Assembly (NCBI GenBank): GCA_022575985.1 | Contig: JAKSXM010000007.1 | Coordinates: 60,108,501 to 60,172,500, forward strand | Length of the DNA: 64,000 nt | From: Anagrus nilaparvatae | Taxonomy: Eukaryota > Arthropoda > Insecta > Hymenoptera > Mymaridae | Direction: 5' to 3' | Part shown: positions 1 to 14,200 of the stretch, piece by piece | Layout of the letters: every line of letters starts with the position of its first letter | Position numbering within the stretch: the stretch's first letter is position 1 | Program-made: the position numbers and the translations under genes | Notes under the pieces: generated by a model | The model's input: the letters and a program-made list of their open reading frames with translations, nothing else | Told to the model about the DNA's origin: nothing | Databases searched by the model: none

Positions 1-1610
1 AATATAGGTATATTATTACTGCAGAATATTTTTTCTTGTACCTAGAAGAAAAAAAAAAGAATTAAATTGAAATTAGGAATGTCTGAAATTTTTTATACCA
101 CAAGAAGTTTACTAAAATAATTTGCTGATCAAATTCAGAAGTCCATTTTCAAATTTTCAGGGCCTTATTATTAAGGACCCTTTTGGAGTATGATTTTTTA
201 TATTAATCTTGAAGACTATAATTTTAATTATATGTATGTGAATGCAGTAAAAATATGACAAAAATTTTATATTAATGAAAAATTAATATTTAAGGTGTTT
301 ATAGTCAGTTTAGTGTGTAGAAACTCGAAATGAGAAGAATTAATAAAAGTAATAAAATATCGAAATTAAAAAAAAATTGTTAGCAACTTTGCCCACGTAC
401 TTTTCTTTTAATTAAATAAAGAAAATAGACAATTTAATATTGCTCTTATGGGAGATAATATTTGGACTTTATAAAAAGTATGATATAGAGATCACACAAG
501 TTAATAAAATTTGTTAATATGATAAATAAATCCTGAATTTTACATTGCCAATTTGTTTTTTACATTTGCCTACTCCGATAGCTAATAATTTAATAAAATC
601 TGTCAACTAAAATTTAGCACCTAAAATTAAAATACACCAAAAATACCTCTTTTTAGGGGTCGTTTTTGTAAATCAGGCACAATTTTCATCGAAAACACCC
701 CAAAATTTTTGATTAACGACATAAAAAACCTAAAGTAGACCAAATCTGATAGTGCCCGGAAATTTGACACCTCCCTCCCCAGTATTGACTGGAGTAATAA
801 CACAATATTGCTGCTTTAAAACTTTATTAATTCAAGATTCTTAATAATAAATTAAACTATATTTTAGTTTCTTATTAATAAAAAAATTTTTTTCAAAAGT
901 AAGATCTAAAAAAAAAATTTAATTGGTTCGTTGTGGAAAGGATGTGAACCCGTGCGGCCCGGGCAATAAGCCCATTATCAGATTTCGAATCTCTAAATTT
1001 TAAAGTAATTTTTTAAAACAAAATAATGTTTATGTATAACACAGCCCATCGTTGAGGATTTAATTTTTGTTTTTATAATTTTTTTTAAATTAAAATATGG
1101 ATATTTGTGCTAAAGAATATTAATAAATTATTATATTCATTAGCATACATTTATGTATTATTTTATTTTACATTTAATTACAAAAAGTTTATAGCTAATA
1201 TAAAAATATTCCAAAAAAATTATTTTCTATAGAAACAGATTTACTTTTTATAAATTAAATACATATTTATAGTTTATACAATTATACAATTATAGACAAG
1301 TGAAAAATAATTATATGTATACATTTATTGAATAAATAGGTATACTTATAAGTAAACAAAAAAATGACACAAATTTAAGTCAAATTTAAATTATTGTATA
1401 AAAACTGTTTGAAAAAAATTAAATTACAAAAAAGTTACCTATTTAAAGATAACAAATAGAAAAAAGCATATAAAATAAAATATTATAATATAGGTACCTA
1501 AATTATAAAAGGTGGGTTTAAAAATAATAAATTTTTTGAATTGAATATATACCTATATTCAAGAAAAAAAGTCATAAAATCAAAATAACTAAAATTATAT
1601 TAAAACTTTA
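1..1610. other. AT-rich intergenic DNA, no gene seen
   Basis: No coding exon recognised. The sequence is mostly A/T. Around 600-790 a less AT-rich stretch with short C-runs looks like an old repeat fragment. A possible tRNA-derived fragment lies at 925-1000 and is listed separately. Confidence 0.6.
925..1000 (-). repeat. Possible tRNA-derived SINE remnant
   Basis: On the minus strand this GC-richer island contains GGGTTCACATCC, close to a pol III B box. Its upstream part (CTGATAATGGGCTTATTGCC) resembles a tRNA anticodon-arm region. No complete cloverleaf can be drawn and the A box is not clear. It is therefore a degraded tRNA-like or SINE fragment at best. Confidence 0.25.
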
Positions 1611-3415
1611 TCAATTAAATAGTTCTTGAAATTCTTCTTGGCACACTGTAAAATAAAAATTAAAAAAATTAATAATTTTATTGTAAAATAATAAATAGAT
1701 TTTTAGAAAAACTTACAAATATGTTTTGCAATAATATTTTCTGAACAATCATAATTTTCAAAAATATCATCCAAAATAATTATTAAAGTTTTTTCATAAT
1801 AATAAAATGTTTTGTTATCGATATCAGCAAATAAATTAATATTTTGCCAATAGCTTGGTAAATATTTTTCTCGAATATAATTAAGTAGTTTCTTAACCAT
1901 CTATAAAAATGTAAATAAAAGAATTATTATTTCAATTATACAAAATTAAATAAATTAATTAGTAAATACTCATGAATCTTACATAAACAAATATAGCAGT
2001 TTTTGATAATTTAAGTAATTTTGAAAATTTTTCTTTATCCTTCATTTCGTTAAGTATCAATGTTTCTATAAAATAACTTTTTATTTTATAAAATTTCTGG
2101 GTATCTCTTAATTTCTGTAATTATTAAAAAAAAACTAAATTTGTAGTTCAATATATTAATTTTGGTTAAAATTAAAAAAAAAAATTACTTTCAACATCCT
2201 TATAACAGGTTTTAGTTCTCCGCTCTCCTTCAACAAGTCCTTTTCCTGTTCTATGAGACTGGCATTCCAAGTACCATCATATCCTGAAGGCTTAGCAACC
2301 ATAAGCCACTGATTTTTCTTTAAAATAAAAACAATCAAAATAAAATTTTTTTTTTTATTCATTTTAAAAAAATTTCACTTACAGTTTTTTCATCTGCTGT
2401 TGCAGGAATTTTTTTGTTTATACCTAGAGATGGTACAAGATCAACATTGATGTAGGTCTTATCAGGTGTTTTTATTTCCATAGTTATAGCGGTTTGAAAA
2501 TTCTTTACACTTACCTGTTAAATAAAATATAGAATATTTTTTATTGAATTTTAAGCAGAGGCATAAATATAAAATTTTCTATATACTTACATAATATGTA
2601 TTATCAGGATCATGATCAGGTTTATTAACCAAAACTGTCTTTTCAAAAACTGAATAAATGTGATCCTTGAATTTTTTTTCGTTAACATAACCTTCTTCAT
2701 CAGTAAGAAGTTCCTTTATCCTATATAATAAACATTACAAATAAATTATTATAAATAAGCATTAACAAAAAAGCAATTTTATTTTTATCGGAAGCAGTAG
2801 ATAAGAAATAAAAATAATAATTTAATTAATAAAGCATTTTACACAGTATTTTTAATAATAATAATCAAAAAAAGAACTAACTTGTTTTTATTTTCATCTT
2901 CATAAAAATCATTATTTAGTTTCATATTTACATGTCCATTACTATCGATCTCACTAATCTAATTTAAAAAAAAAAATAACATTAATATTTTAGAAATAAA
3001 TCATTTTACAACTCAAAAGTCCAAATATTTTACTCACCGTTAACTCATTTTTATAGTCAAAAGGTAATGACATAACAAAATCGAAATCGTATTCATCAGG
3101 AGCTCCTATTTTTGTGCCCTTAAAATAGCTACCTGCATAGACTATTCTTTCCATTTCAATATAATTTCCATCATAATTTTTCATTTGCTCAAAAATTAGA
3201 TTAATGACCTAAAATAAATTAATTTAACAGTTTAAATAATTATTAGTTTTTATAGAGATATTGAAAAAACTTACTGTCAATACATGTTCTGTATTTTTCT
3301 TTTGTTACTCACTGTTTAACTTTATGAATCTTTCATGTATTTGTTGAAATACAGTGTCATGTCTGAATTTATCTTTCAACATTTGAAGTTCATCACGAGG
3401 CTCACAATCATTCAT
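1611..3415 (-). pseudogene. cGAS-like receptor (Mab-21 family nucleotidyltransferase), nine exons, one in-frame stop
   Basis: Exons read by eye: 3415-3275, 3208-3038, 2958-2882, 2720-2591, 2514-2383, 2317-2189, 2114-1983, 1900-1717, 1645-1611. All junctions are GT-AG and keep phase, giving 376 codons, a normal length for the family. Nucleotidyltransferase marks: GSYFKGT at codons 73-79, EYDFD at 86-90 (first metal-binding acids), and D198 in INVDLVPSL (third acid). A Mab-21-type segment follows in exon 6 (W at the start, then QEKDLL and KPVIRMLK). No zinc-ribbon insert is visible. Family members sense dsRNA or other ligands and make cyclic dinucleotides for STING in the cytosol. Codon 37 is TAA (3305-3307) although the frame continues perfectly on both sides. 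A downstream in-frame ATG (codon 56) precedes the catalytic core. It may be a recent pseudogene, a polymorphic null, a sequencing error, or a gene using the later start. Confidence 0.8.
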
Positions 3416-3428
3416 TTTCAATTAAATC

Positions 3429-3545
3429 TGATTTAAAAAATGTTATAATTAATTAATTAAACTGAAGTTTTTTATTATATAAATAATTAATAATTACCTA
3501 GTAGATTTACTGCAGATACAAGTAATTATTATAGAAGAGAACGAA
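3429..3545 (-). promoter_or_regulatory. Probable 5' UTR intron/exon of the cGAS-like gene
   Basis: Fourteen bases upstream of the ATG, the minus strand reads TTTTTTAAATCAG, a good splice acceptor. Further up (about 3498) CTACTAG|GTAATT could be the matching donor. This suggests a short non-coding first exon near 3500-3545. Confidence 0.35.
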
Positions 3546-3549
3546 TATT

Positions 3550-5278
3550 ATGATAAGTTGACAATATTTCTGAAAATTCTGCAAGAAATAAGTAATAAAA
3601 TGATTTTTGTGAATACCAGAATTATAATTTTTTTTAAATTATCACCAACTTCTAAAAAATATAAGTAACTAGAAAAATTCTATAAAAAAACTAGCACAAA
3701 AAAGTAAATATGGTAACACTGTATATAAAGTGAAGAAACGAGAAAACAGAAATCTGGCGCCAACGTAATTTTTAAAATACGTGTATAAATTTTTGCTGTA
3801 TCTTAAGGGGCTTTTTGTTCAAAAAAAGTACTAAATTATTTTAAAAATTAAATTTATGTTTATTAAAAATATTATAAATGAATAATTACTTAATATATTT
3901 TTAAGATGAAACTAATAATGTAAGAAATATATATTACTTATTTAAAAAAAAATTTGTATAAATAAATTTTTGATCGTGATATACACCAGTTGTATCTAAC
4001 TGTTAAGAAATTGTAAATTACTGTATAGAATTGATTTTTTATTAAAATTGAATAATGAATTTAAAAAATTACAAGTAAAAAAATGAAAAATGATTTAAAA
4101 ATTAATTTCTATGTAAAAAATATAGCTACTGAATGGGATAAAAAAAATTTAAATTAAATAAGATAAATTGATTAATAAAAAATAAATCATGAATTTTTAA
4201 GGTACTAGTTCATAAACGATCACCAGTACCTGAAAGATCGTTCAGGATTTGATTTTTTTTATACCATTTGTTAATTTTGAATTCAAAAAATGGATAAATA
4301 TTGTAGATAAAGGATCGCTGCATAATTTAAAAAAAAATTTAAGCGATTATCTTCTGAATTCGCTGTGAATCAAAGAATTGAAAATTTTATGTCATCCAGG
4401 CAAACTGGAGGATTTTCTTATATACACGGTTTTCCCATTTAAAATCCGTCGTTCATATACTGGTACTCAAAAACATGTCGTAAACATCACTGAATTTCAC
4501 TAAATAAAATGCTAATTGGGATGAAATTTTTGGATTAATTTATTAGTAAGAAAACAAAACTTTTTCCATACATAAGATTATTTAAATATTTTAATTTTAA
4601 AGAAAGATTATCCTTAACCGTTCATGTTCTGACGTCATGTTCTGGTACGAGTACCTTATGTAAAAATAAAATAATAAATTTTTTTATATTTCTATAAAAT
4701 CATTGTAATTTATTTACAATAAAAATAATTGTTTTTACATATAAAATATGTATACAAAAAATATTTAATTGCGAAACATTCGCTTACACAGTCTTAATGT
4801 TGAAGTTAAATTAGATTTACCTAACAACATTAATTTATTAAAATAATATATTCATAGTCAGTTTTATTGGTTTTATTAGGTTCGATGTTTATATTGTAAA
4901 TTTATAAATATTTATATACACTGTTAATCTTACCAATTTAAAATTATTTAATGCATTCAATTGATAAAAAAGAAAAAATTGTAGCGATTGATAAATATCC
5001 CATATATTCATGAAGAACAGTGTATTTAAATTTTTACTTTTCTTCTTGATTTATAATTAAATATAAATAAATAAATTAATTAAATAAATAAATAAATAAA
5101 TAAATAAAATAATATTAAAATTAAATTAATAATCGAAAAAAAATGTATCTTAATTGAGTATTAAGTAAAATTAATCACATTAAAAATATGTGAGTTTAAA
5201 GTTTAAGAAAAAACTTTTTATAAAACAAATGGCATATTTTAATATAGTTTTTTAATTATTTTTTTTTAGTTAAGTACT
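3550..5278. other. Intergenic DNA with AAAT simple repeat
   Basis: No gene seen. It is very AT-rich, with an (AAAT)n run at about 5061-5108. A short-TIR element candidate at 4198-4658 is listed separately. Confidence 0.5.
4198..4658. mobile_element. Candidate MITE with short terminal inverted repeats
   Basis: The left end TAAGGTACTAGT is inverted at the right end as ACGAGTACCTTA (one mismatch). The 460 bp between are noticeably richer in G/C words (GACGTCATGTTCTGG, CATCCAGGCAAACTGG) than the flanks. No protein is encoded and no clear target duplication was found. Confidence 0.3.
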
Positions 5279-8200
5279 TTAAGCAGCAACAACTGGTTGT
5301 AGATATGGAGCCATAGCTGATTCTGGTTGTAACATTGTTCTAGTTGCTGATGATAATTTTTGAGATACTAAATGTGCAATATGAGATGACCTTCTCCAGA
5401 CGAATTCACGTGTTCTGTCATGATCGTCTGAACTTTCAATTCTCATCTAAAAATATAAATAACATTTAATTGTAATATGATATTAATAAAACTATTCAGA
5501 GTTTTTAATAAAAAGTAACTAACAGGGTGTTGAAAAAAGGTTGGAACATTCTGTAATATTAGGATTCAAAAATTAAAACAGATTAGTAACTTCATTTTCA
5601 TAATTCAAGTTAGATTGGGTTGGGGAGGATCATCGAATTGAGGAGAAAATATTTATTTAAAATTTCATTAATTTTTAGCTTTTCAAGTCTAAAAAAATCA
5701 AAGGTTTTTAGTTTTTGGCACCCATTTGCACCCAAATTTTTTTTTTTAAATTATTTCCAAATTTCTATATATGAGCAATTATTTTAAAAGTGATACTTGA
5801 TTTGAGCCTGGAATCGTAATTTTTTTTTTGAGGGCACATCGATATGACCCGTGTTTTCAGATAGTTTGAACCTTCAGAAAATCGAAAAAAATCGTGAACA
5901 GGAAATCGGCGATAGGTGCCAAAAAGATTTTTTCACTTTTATGTCAAAAAGTGTTTTCCGTATCTAAGCTACCCCAAATTTTTAAAATAACTTTTTAGGT
6001 AAATAAAATTTAAAAAAATAGATAAAAAACTCTGATTGCCAGGGAAAAACCTCTCCAGAAGAAAAAAAAACTTATCTTTTTACGATGAAATTTAGCCAAG
6101 TTATCGTCAATTTAAGATTTTGCTCAAATTCGTCTTAAAAAAGATTTAAATTTTATTGAAAAAAGCCTGTTTCTGAACTTTAAACATGCATTACTCGCTT
6201 GATTTTCATCGTAAAATAATAATTTTTTTTTTTAAATCGATTATTTTTTTCCTGGCAATTCATTTCTTTAAGAAAAAAAATCATTTTTATTGACCAAATT
6301 TTAATTTTTAGATCAAAAACTGTGTTAAGTAAATCTTGCTACTTACAGTTTTCAAAGGCTTTTGACCTAAAAATTGAAATTTGGTCAATAAAAATGATTT
6401 TTTTCTTAAAGAACTGAATTGCCAGGAAAAAATTAATCGATTTTAAAAAAAAAATTATTATTTTACGATGAAAATCAAGCGAGTAATGCATGTTTAAAGT
6501 TCAGAAACAGGCTTTTTTCAATAAAATTTAAATCTTTTTTAAGACGAATTTGAGCAATATCTTAAATTGACGATAACTTGGCTAAATTTCATCGTAAAAA
6601 GATAAGTTTTTTTTTCTTCTGGAGAGGTTTTTCCCTGGCAATCAGAATTTTTTATCTATTTTTTTAAATTTTATTTACCAAAAAAGTTATTTTCGAAATT
6701 CGGGGTAGCTCAGATACGAAAAACACGGTTTTTGACATAAAAGTGAAAAAATCTTTTTGGCACCTATCGCCGATTTCCTGTTCACGATTTTTTTCGGTTT
6801 TCTGAAGGTTCAAACTATCTGAAAACACGGGTCATATCAATGTGCCCTCAAAAAAAAAAATTACGATTCCAGGCTCAAATTAAGTATCACTTTTAAAATA
6901 ATTGCTCATATGTATACATTCTCGTAAGTTGCTACTTCACTATAAAAAAATTTTTTTTGCTAAAAAATAAAATACACGCAGTTCCAGCTGACGAAGAAAA
7001 TTTGCAAATACTTTTTAGCTAAAAAAAAAGAATGTCTCTAATGGCAGTTTGATAATTGAGCATGAATATTTGTCTAAGAATGTCAAAAATTTAAATACAA
7101 TTTTTTTCTCAAAATAATTAACTTTTTATCCTTCAAACTGGTTTCAAATTAAAAAAAAAAAGCATTTTGTAATTTTCAATTTTTTACTGTCTACATATTT
7201 AATCTAACAAATACCCGAGCAAATACCTGAGTTATAATTCAGACTTCTCTAAAAATTTCACATTGGGATGAAAATTGCATCTTTGAGAAAGCTTGTTGTG
7301 AAATAACTGCAAACTTTTTAAGTTTGTTTTTTAATTTTAGGTTTTACGCAGAAAAATTTTATGAGGTCCATAAATAAAAAAATGTCCAAAATCGCATTTT
7401 ACGTGTAATAATCTAGGTCAGTCTTTTTTTATTATTATACGAGCCGTAAATATACTATTTAAAATACCCAAATGCATGTAATAAACTTTGTAACAGAATT
7501 TATCTAAATTGGAAGTTAGTCTTTCATAAAGTCACGTGGTAAATTAATTATTCGCGAAATAAGGCTTTTCAAATGTTACTTTTGGTTTTTAGATCTTTAA
7601 ATTAAATGCGTTATTTTAGTAGAAATTTAATTAAAAGAAAAAAATTGAAGATTTTTAGACATTTGAGTTTTAATTATAAAGATTTCTTGAGCATGAATGG
7701 GTTTTAAGGATTTTATGCAATAAATTTGGGACGCTAAAGCAACTTTTTCAACACCCTGTATAAATATTACTCCAAAAATATCAAAGTACCTTATTCAAAA
7801 AATCCTTGGTTAGTTTTTTATATTACACAATTTTTTTTTGTTATTAATTTTTTTGTTTTTTCTTTAGCAGAAGTCATACCTGTTTAGGTTGTAGCACACG
7901 TATTGAATGTAATGTTGCTGCACCACCAGGATAAACTCTAAGACTTAAACGACCAGACATTTCAGCAGTTGTTGCTGTTGCACTTCTAACTTCTTTTCTC
8001 GTTGAACGACCAAATGATTTTTCAACTTTTAACATTAATGGTCCTAAATTAAATTTTGTTTTTATTGTTGTATAATCTTTCATTAAATTAACTGAAACGT
8101 CACCGGATCTTTTCAATGACGATAAACCATATAATGTTGCTTTTGCTTTTGAACTTGTCTTTTTTGTAACTTTTGTCTAAAAATTTTAATTTTATTTATT

Positions 8201-11200
8201 TATTTAATTTTATTGCTTTAATAAAAAAAAATTTTTTAACTAACTTTATTTGAATTCGTTGTATTTTTATTTTTATTATTTGATGGTCTAGTTGATGCTT
8301 TATTGGTATTTTTTCTTTTTATTTTTCTACGACGACTTTCACGTGAATTTATTATTTGAGTTACTCTAAATGTTGATACATCATTTGATGCCAATCTATT
8401 TGCTAATTCAGTTAATACATTTGCTGTTTCTTGTTGTATTGGATTTGATGGATTAACTCTCTAAAAAATAATTTAAAAAAAATTTTTTAATTCAAAATTG
8501 TAATTTATAAAAATTTTTTTATTTTAATAAAAATTCAATTAATTTTTTTTTTTTAGGCGTAGGTAACTACACTTTCTAATATATTCAATGATTATAATCG
8601 GTATTAAATTTAAAATTAAAGAAATAAAGGTCAGACATTAAAAATTGAAAACAAATTCTTTTTTTTTTTGTTTTATATGAATATTTAATTATTTGACCTA
8701 ATTAAAATTAATGTATGAGAGTTTTACTTAATTTTTAGGAAGTTAAATATTGGGGACAAGTTTTTGTATTCAGTAAATTAGTTTTTTTAAAAACATTTTT
8801 TATGGAATTTTAAAAATATTGGAAATTACTGAATTAATATTCAATTTTTTATGTAAAGTGACTAATTTTATGAGTATTTTGAAATTAATATTGTAATTTA
8901 GTAAAATAACAAAATTCAGTTATGTGTGAGTCATTCTGGGACAAAAATATTCAAATCTGAGTATTTTGGATTTTATTTTGTAAATTTATTAAGACATGAA
9001 AATCGAGTTTAACAGGTCAAATTGCATAAAACATTTTTGCTCTTCCATGCGGAGTTTTCTGCACTTATACTGCGTTTATGCAGGCACGAGTACTCGTTCT
9101 AGTGATCACGCTATTATCAAAAATATCATACTTAATATGTTATTTTGGTCCGTTTTTAAAATTTTGAAAATTATTTTCCTCAGTCCTTAAATAATGGCCA
9201 ATTTCGTAGTAATTTTTATTAACAAATAGCCTGCTGCTAGTTTTAAATAAAAATAAACTGCAGATTAGTTTTCAGGAGACCAAAAAGACATGAATTCTAC
9301 TTTTTATCCGCGCAGGATTTATGTGCAATAACAGTTCATTTTCATGGTATGTGAATTATTCAAATAATAATTTTGTAATTTTTGATGATAATTTTTTTGT
9401 TCAACAGTTCTGAATGAAAAAATGTCCCAATTTAAGGAAAAAATATTTTAATGCCGAGAATACGCCATAATGTTATTTTGAAAAATAATAAATTAGATGG
9501 TATAAAACGAATCTGTCACGTTTAAAAAAATTTTTAAATTTAGAGGGCTAAAAATTTTGTAAATTAAACATCTTTTTAAAATAAATAAGAACCGTCAAAG
9601 ATCCATGACCCATTTAGGTACCTCCAACCCATAAATCAGTGCTAAAATTTTGACTCAAAATACCACACCTAAAAAAAAGTGTATTAAAAAAAGCATAATT
9701 TACCTCTTGAACAACATCATCTTGATTATTATTACCATTATTCAAATCCATAACAGTAATAATTTTGGAAGAAGTACTAGTATTATTACTAGCTTGTCTT
9801 AAATCATTGCTATTATTTTTTTTAATACTATTTTTATTTTTATTTGATTTTTTTTTATTATTTTTTTTCTTATTTTTAGTACTATTTTTATTACCACTAG
9901 TAGAACCTAAATTAGTATTTGTATTCGATGCCAATTTAACAGTAACAGGATCATATTTATCTTTCAAAATTTTATTTATTCTTGCTAATATCGTATCAAC
10001 AAAACGATTATATTTTGATACGTACATCGATGACACATCTGATCCTGGTGATGATACTAATGCACCTAAAAATAATTAAATTATTTAAATAAATAAAAAA
10101 TTTTAGTTCATTGACTTTGTGTATTATTGTAAAGAAGGAAGCCCTACTTTAATATTATATTTTTTTTATAACGGTAATTACCGGTTTAAAAAATGCGTTA
10201 AAGTAATATTATAAAAAAATTTTTTATATATACCCGCCTTTTTCTTTTTCTTAATGTAAAAAAAGTAGGTTAAAAATAAAAAAAAAACGTATTTATTATA
10301 TACTCCTTCTTATTTAATCACCTAGAGACCTACCTAATTTTATAAAATTATGGGTGGAGAGAAGAGAAAAGAAGGCGACATTCCTTTTAATCTAAAATGT
10401 CTATAAAAAAAATTTTTAATCAAATCGGTCAATAATCACTTTCTTTGACGTCTTTATATATAAATTCGATTTTTTTTTTTATTTTCTGTTTTATTTAACG
10501 AAGGAGAAATTATTTTTAATGATTTATTTACTAATACTAATGAATTGTAAAATTAGAAAAAAATTTTTTCTTCATGGTTTTCATTTTAAATTGTTTTTTC
10601 TTTTTTTGTATTTTATTTTTTGTTAGGTAATTTTTTGGTGCTTTTGTTATGTTAATCATTCGTGTTGCAAGGTTTCACATTATTTCAAGGTTTCATATTG
10701 TAATTTATATTTTTTTTTTTTTCGAATTAACGGCATAAGATGAAATAAATGAAAGATTTTGAAAATTAATATCAAAACGCCCGGATAACAAAACTAGATC
10801 AGTATCGCAATGGGTACGGAGTTTCTCATGGTAATTTTACGGTTGAGTAAGCTTTTTATTTCTGCCATGAAAAATAAAACTTATATTATCAGTTTTTGTA
10901 ATTTTATTGAGGTTTTTTTTAAAGATAAAAACATTAGCTTCCTTTAAAAAAAAAAGTTGCTTGTAACGGATCATTTTATAATAATAAGTACGTTGCTAAT
11001 TTTGAGCAAATTCAATACCTAAAATTGGCTAATAGAAAAAAATTTATAAAACAAATTTTTATTCTGCTCATTTTAAAAAAAAATAATAATTCTAAAATGT
11101 TTACTTTATTGATTACATTTTTTAAAAAAATAATCCTCTTGCGGCAAGCAAAATTCTGCTTGTGGCTAGTGGAATTTATATTCCTTTCTCAATATTACAA

Positions 11201-14200
11201 ATTTAAAAACAAAACTCGGTTTTAGCGTTAATCCGGGTTTTGAAACTTAGTTCTAAGAGTAAAGACAAATTTAATGAAAACCTGAATCATACTAATTCTA
11301 TGATTCGCAACTTGGAAGCAAGGTTATTCCGGGTTTTGACTCATAAAAATATTATGATTCAGGTTTTCATTTCTCTTTACGCTTAGAACTAAGTTTCAAA
11401 ACCCGGAATAACGCTAAAATCGAGTTTTGTTTTTAAAATTTCCGGTCTTACGGCTTTGTGTGTAAAAAAAAAAAAATAAAAAAAAAAATTTTTTTCTTGT
11501 CAGCGGTCGAAGCGCGATTTGAAACTACGTGTTTTTTTGCGACTGACGAAGAAAAATTATGGTTTGCCCTCGTCCGTAAAAAAAATGCCCTCGGCTTCGT
11601 CTCGGATTGCAATTTACGTGCGATCTGGGCCATTCTTTATTTTTGCGACCCAGGATAAACATATACACGGCGAGGCTGCTTTGCTTGAATTTTGAAACTG
11701 CTTGAATTTTCAAGCAAAGCAGCCTGGCCGTGTACTTTTAAATATTTAAGGAATAAAATCTATTTTTTGTCCATTACAATATGTAAACATATGTTTTAAA
11801 TCACGGCAGCGGCAGATTCAGTGGGGGAGGGGAAGGGGGGGGGGGTAAGGGGGATATCAACCCCTACTGAGAACCAAAAATGTAAATGTTTTAAATAAAA
11901 TTTTGTATCATTTTGTATAAACCAGGAGGCGAAAAAAGGTACCGATTCTGTGCGAAATCCAAAGAAACAGCGATCAGGCTCTTGAAAATCGGCACTCGGG
12001 TCCAAGCGACACCCTGGCTTCACCACTCAAGTGTGCCAGAGATCTCGCTCATCAAAGTTCGAGAATAGGTCAAGGTCAGATAAAAACTATAAAACTCAAA
12101 AATTTTTACTGAATCGCACATTCCTCAGAAACTTTCCGGATCCACTGCCTGTAAAGTCAAAACTAATATTTTGTATCATTTAGGATATGCGGGCAGTGAT
12201 ACGATACGAAAAAAAAAATGTTTGAAAATTTGTTTAATTTTCTTTACGTTTGAAGTAATTTGCAATCATTTGAGCAAAAAAAAATTCCTTTAACCAGAAG
12301 TGGATTTTTTTCCCATGATGTAAACATTGGCACCAAAATTGATGAAGTTATTTTCTGGCCCTGACATATAAATACTAATACTAATTTCATTTATAAACTC
12401 TTCAGCAGTATTTAATTAAAATATCAAATGAGATAAAGTTTAATAAATTTTTTTGATAACTTTCAATAAACTAATAAGCATGCCTAAATTGAAATTAATA
12501 AGGTAAAGTATTTCGGGCTGGTCACGTGATATTGCTGCTTTGCAGTAAAAACAATGACGACGTATATATTTGAGCTTTGCAGTTGTCGTGGTCTTCGTTA
12601 GCAGAGAACATAGTATTTTTTTAAATTCACTATTAACGAAAGCTGCGATAACTATACTTGGTTACTCAATTTCTGGCCAAAATACTTTATAGCAACTTTA
12701 AGTATAGCGTAAGTCAACACGATAAAAGGAAATCTTTTTAAATTAAAAACAAAAGAACAATAATCTGCGAATTTATTGTTTTTTCATAAACTTATCCCAA
12801 AACATTTCAATGTTTTATTAATTTTCAAATCTAAAAAAAACAATAACAGAAGAAATGAATAAAAATATAGGGAGTCAGCAAATTAGTATTGCAAAAAATA
12901 AGTTAATTATTTGTAATATTTGCTCAAAATATTTGTGTAGAAAAAATAAGCGACAAAAAATACTTTATGATATAAAAATGGGACTTGAAAGGTTAAAATA
13001 ATCGAAAAATGAATAAAAACAAGAGATATATACTGTTTTTTAAAAAATAGACCAAACTATTCTAAATTTTATGCCAAATAACCATCGTATTCAATTCACC
13101 ATAAATACGAAAAGAACCTCATGACTCAAATATCCTTTAGAGCTGAATGATTTGATAAAAATTTAAAAATTACTTACATAAATTTATAAAAAATTTATAA
13201 AAATTAATAAATAAAAAAAAATATGAAAAAACAATAATTAAGTATTACCGTACATTACAAAACAGTACACAATAAATTATTAAATTCAAAAAAATGAGCA
13301 TAAAATTTCATAATAAGATTGATGTCTTTTTAATTACTAAAAAGAAAAAAAGTAAATTTTCTTTTTCACCTTTCCGTGTATATTAAATAACAACTGCAAT
13401 AAATATTATTATATAATAATAAATAATGACTTTGAAAATAATTTTAAAAAAAAAAAAAAAATTAATTTTCTACAGTTTAAGATTTTAAAAAGTAATTTTT
13501 CTTAACCATTTAAATTTCTATTTTGATGACTTTTTATATTTATTTAAAAGAAATTTTTTAAAAGCTAATTGTTTAAGGTAATTTTTCAATTAAAAATTCA
13601 TGTTTTTTTATTCATTCAATGACAATAATAAAAAAAAGTCTCAAGCTCATTGTCAAGAACACTGAACGTTGTATTAAAGAAAATGTAGGTCAGGGTCGTA
13701 TTAGCTTACAAGCAACAGGTAACGTAAGAATTTTTCAGAATGGAAGGAGAGATCTCACGTTCAAATAATCAGTCCGGGTCATTGACCTCATTTTTTACCG
13801 GTTCTCCAAATTGACAACAACATTTTATATATACCAAGGTGAAAGCCGTTAAAAAATATAAATACCGACCTCCTGACCTCTTTTTTTTTTTTGAAAAAAA
13901 TTCATGCGGAGAGAGAAATGTTAGCCGTTAATATTCTTCCGTCCGGTTCAAGGACAATTTAATGGTATAGTAATTTTTTTTTAACGTATGAATTTTCAAT
14001 CGCTTTCAAAGTAAAAGCGTAACTGTCTAGGTTCATTAAAACCGGTTAATTTCAATTTATTTTTTTGTCAAATTTTTTTAAGTAAGAATTTTAGAAATTT
14101 ACCGTTGAAATGTCGTTGAAGAATCAGTTGGTATTTTATACTTACACGTTATTATTTTTTTTTTGAGTATTTTTGTATAAGGAAATAATTAGGATTTTCG

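Noticed and set aside
3310..3318. GTGAGT as an alternative donor to remove the TAA in the cGAS-like gene
   Set aside because: Splicing there shifts the frame and hits TAA a few codons into exon 2.
12502..12692. AAAGTATTTCGGGCTGG and GGCCAAAATACTTT as MITE ends
   Set aside because: Match is short and imperfect and no second copy was seen; left as a passing note.
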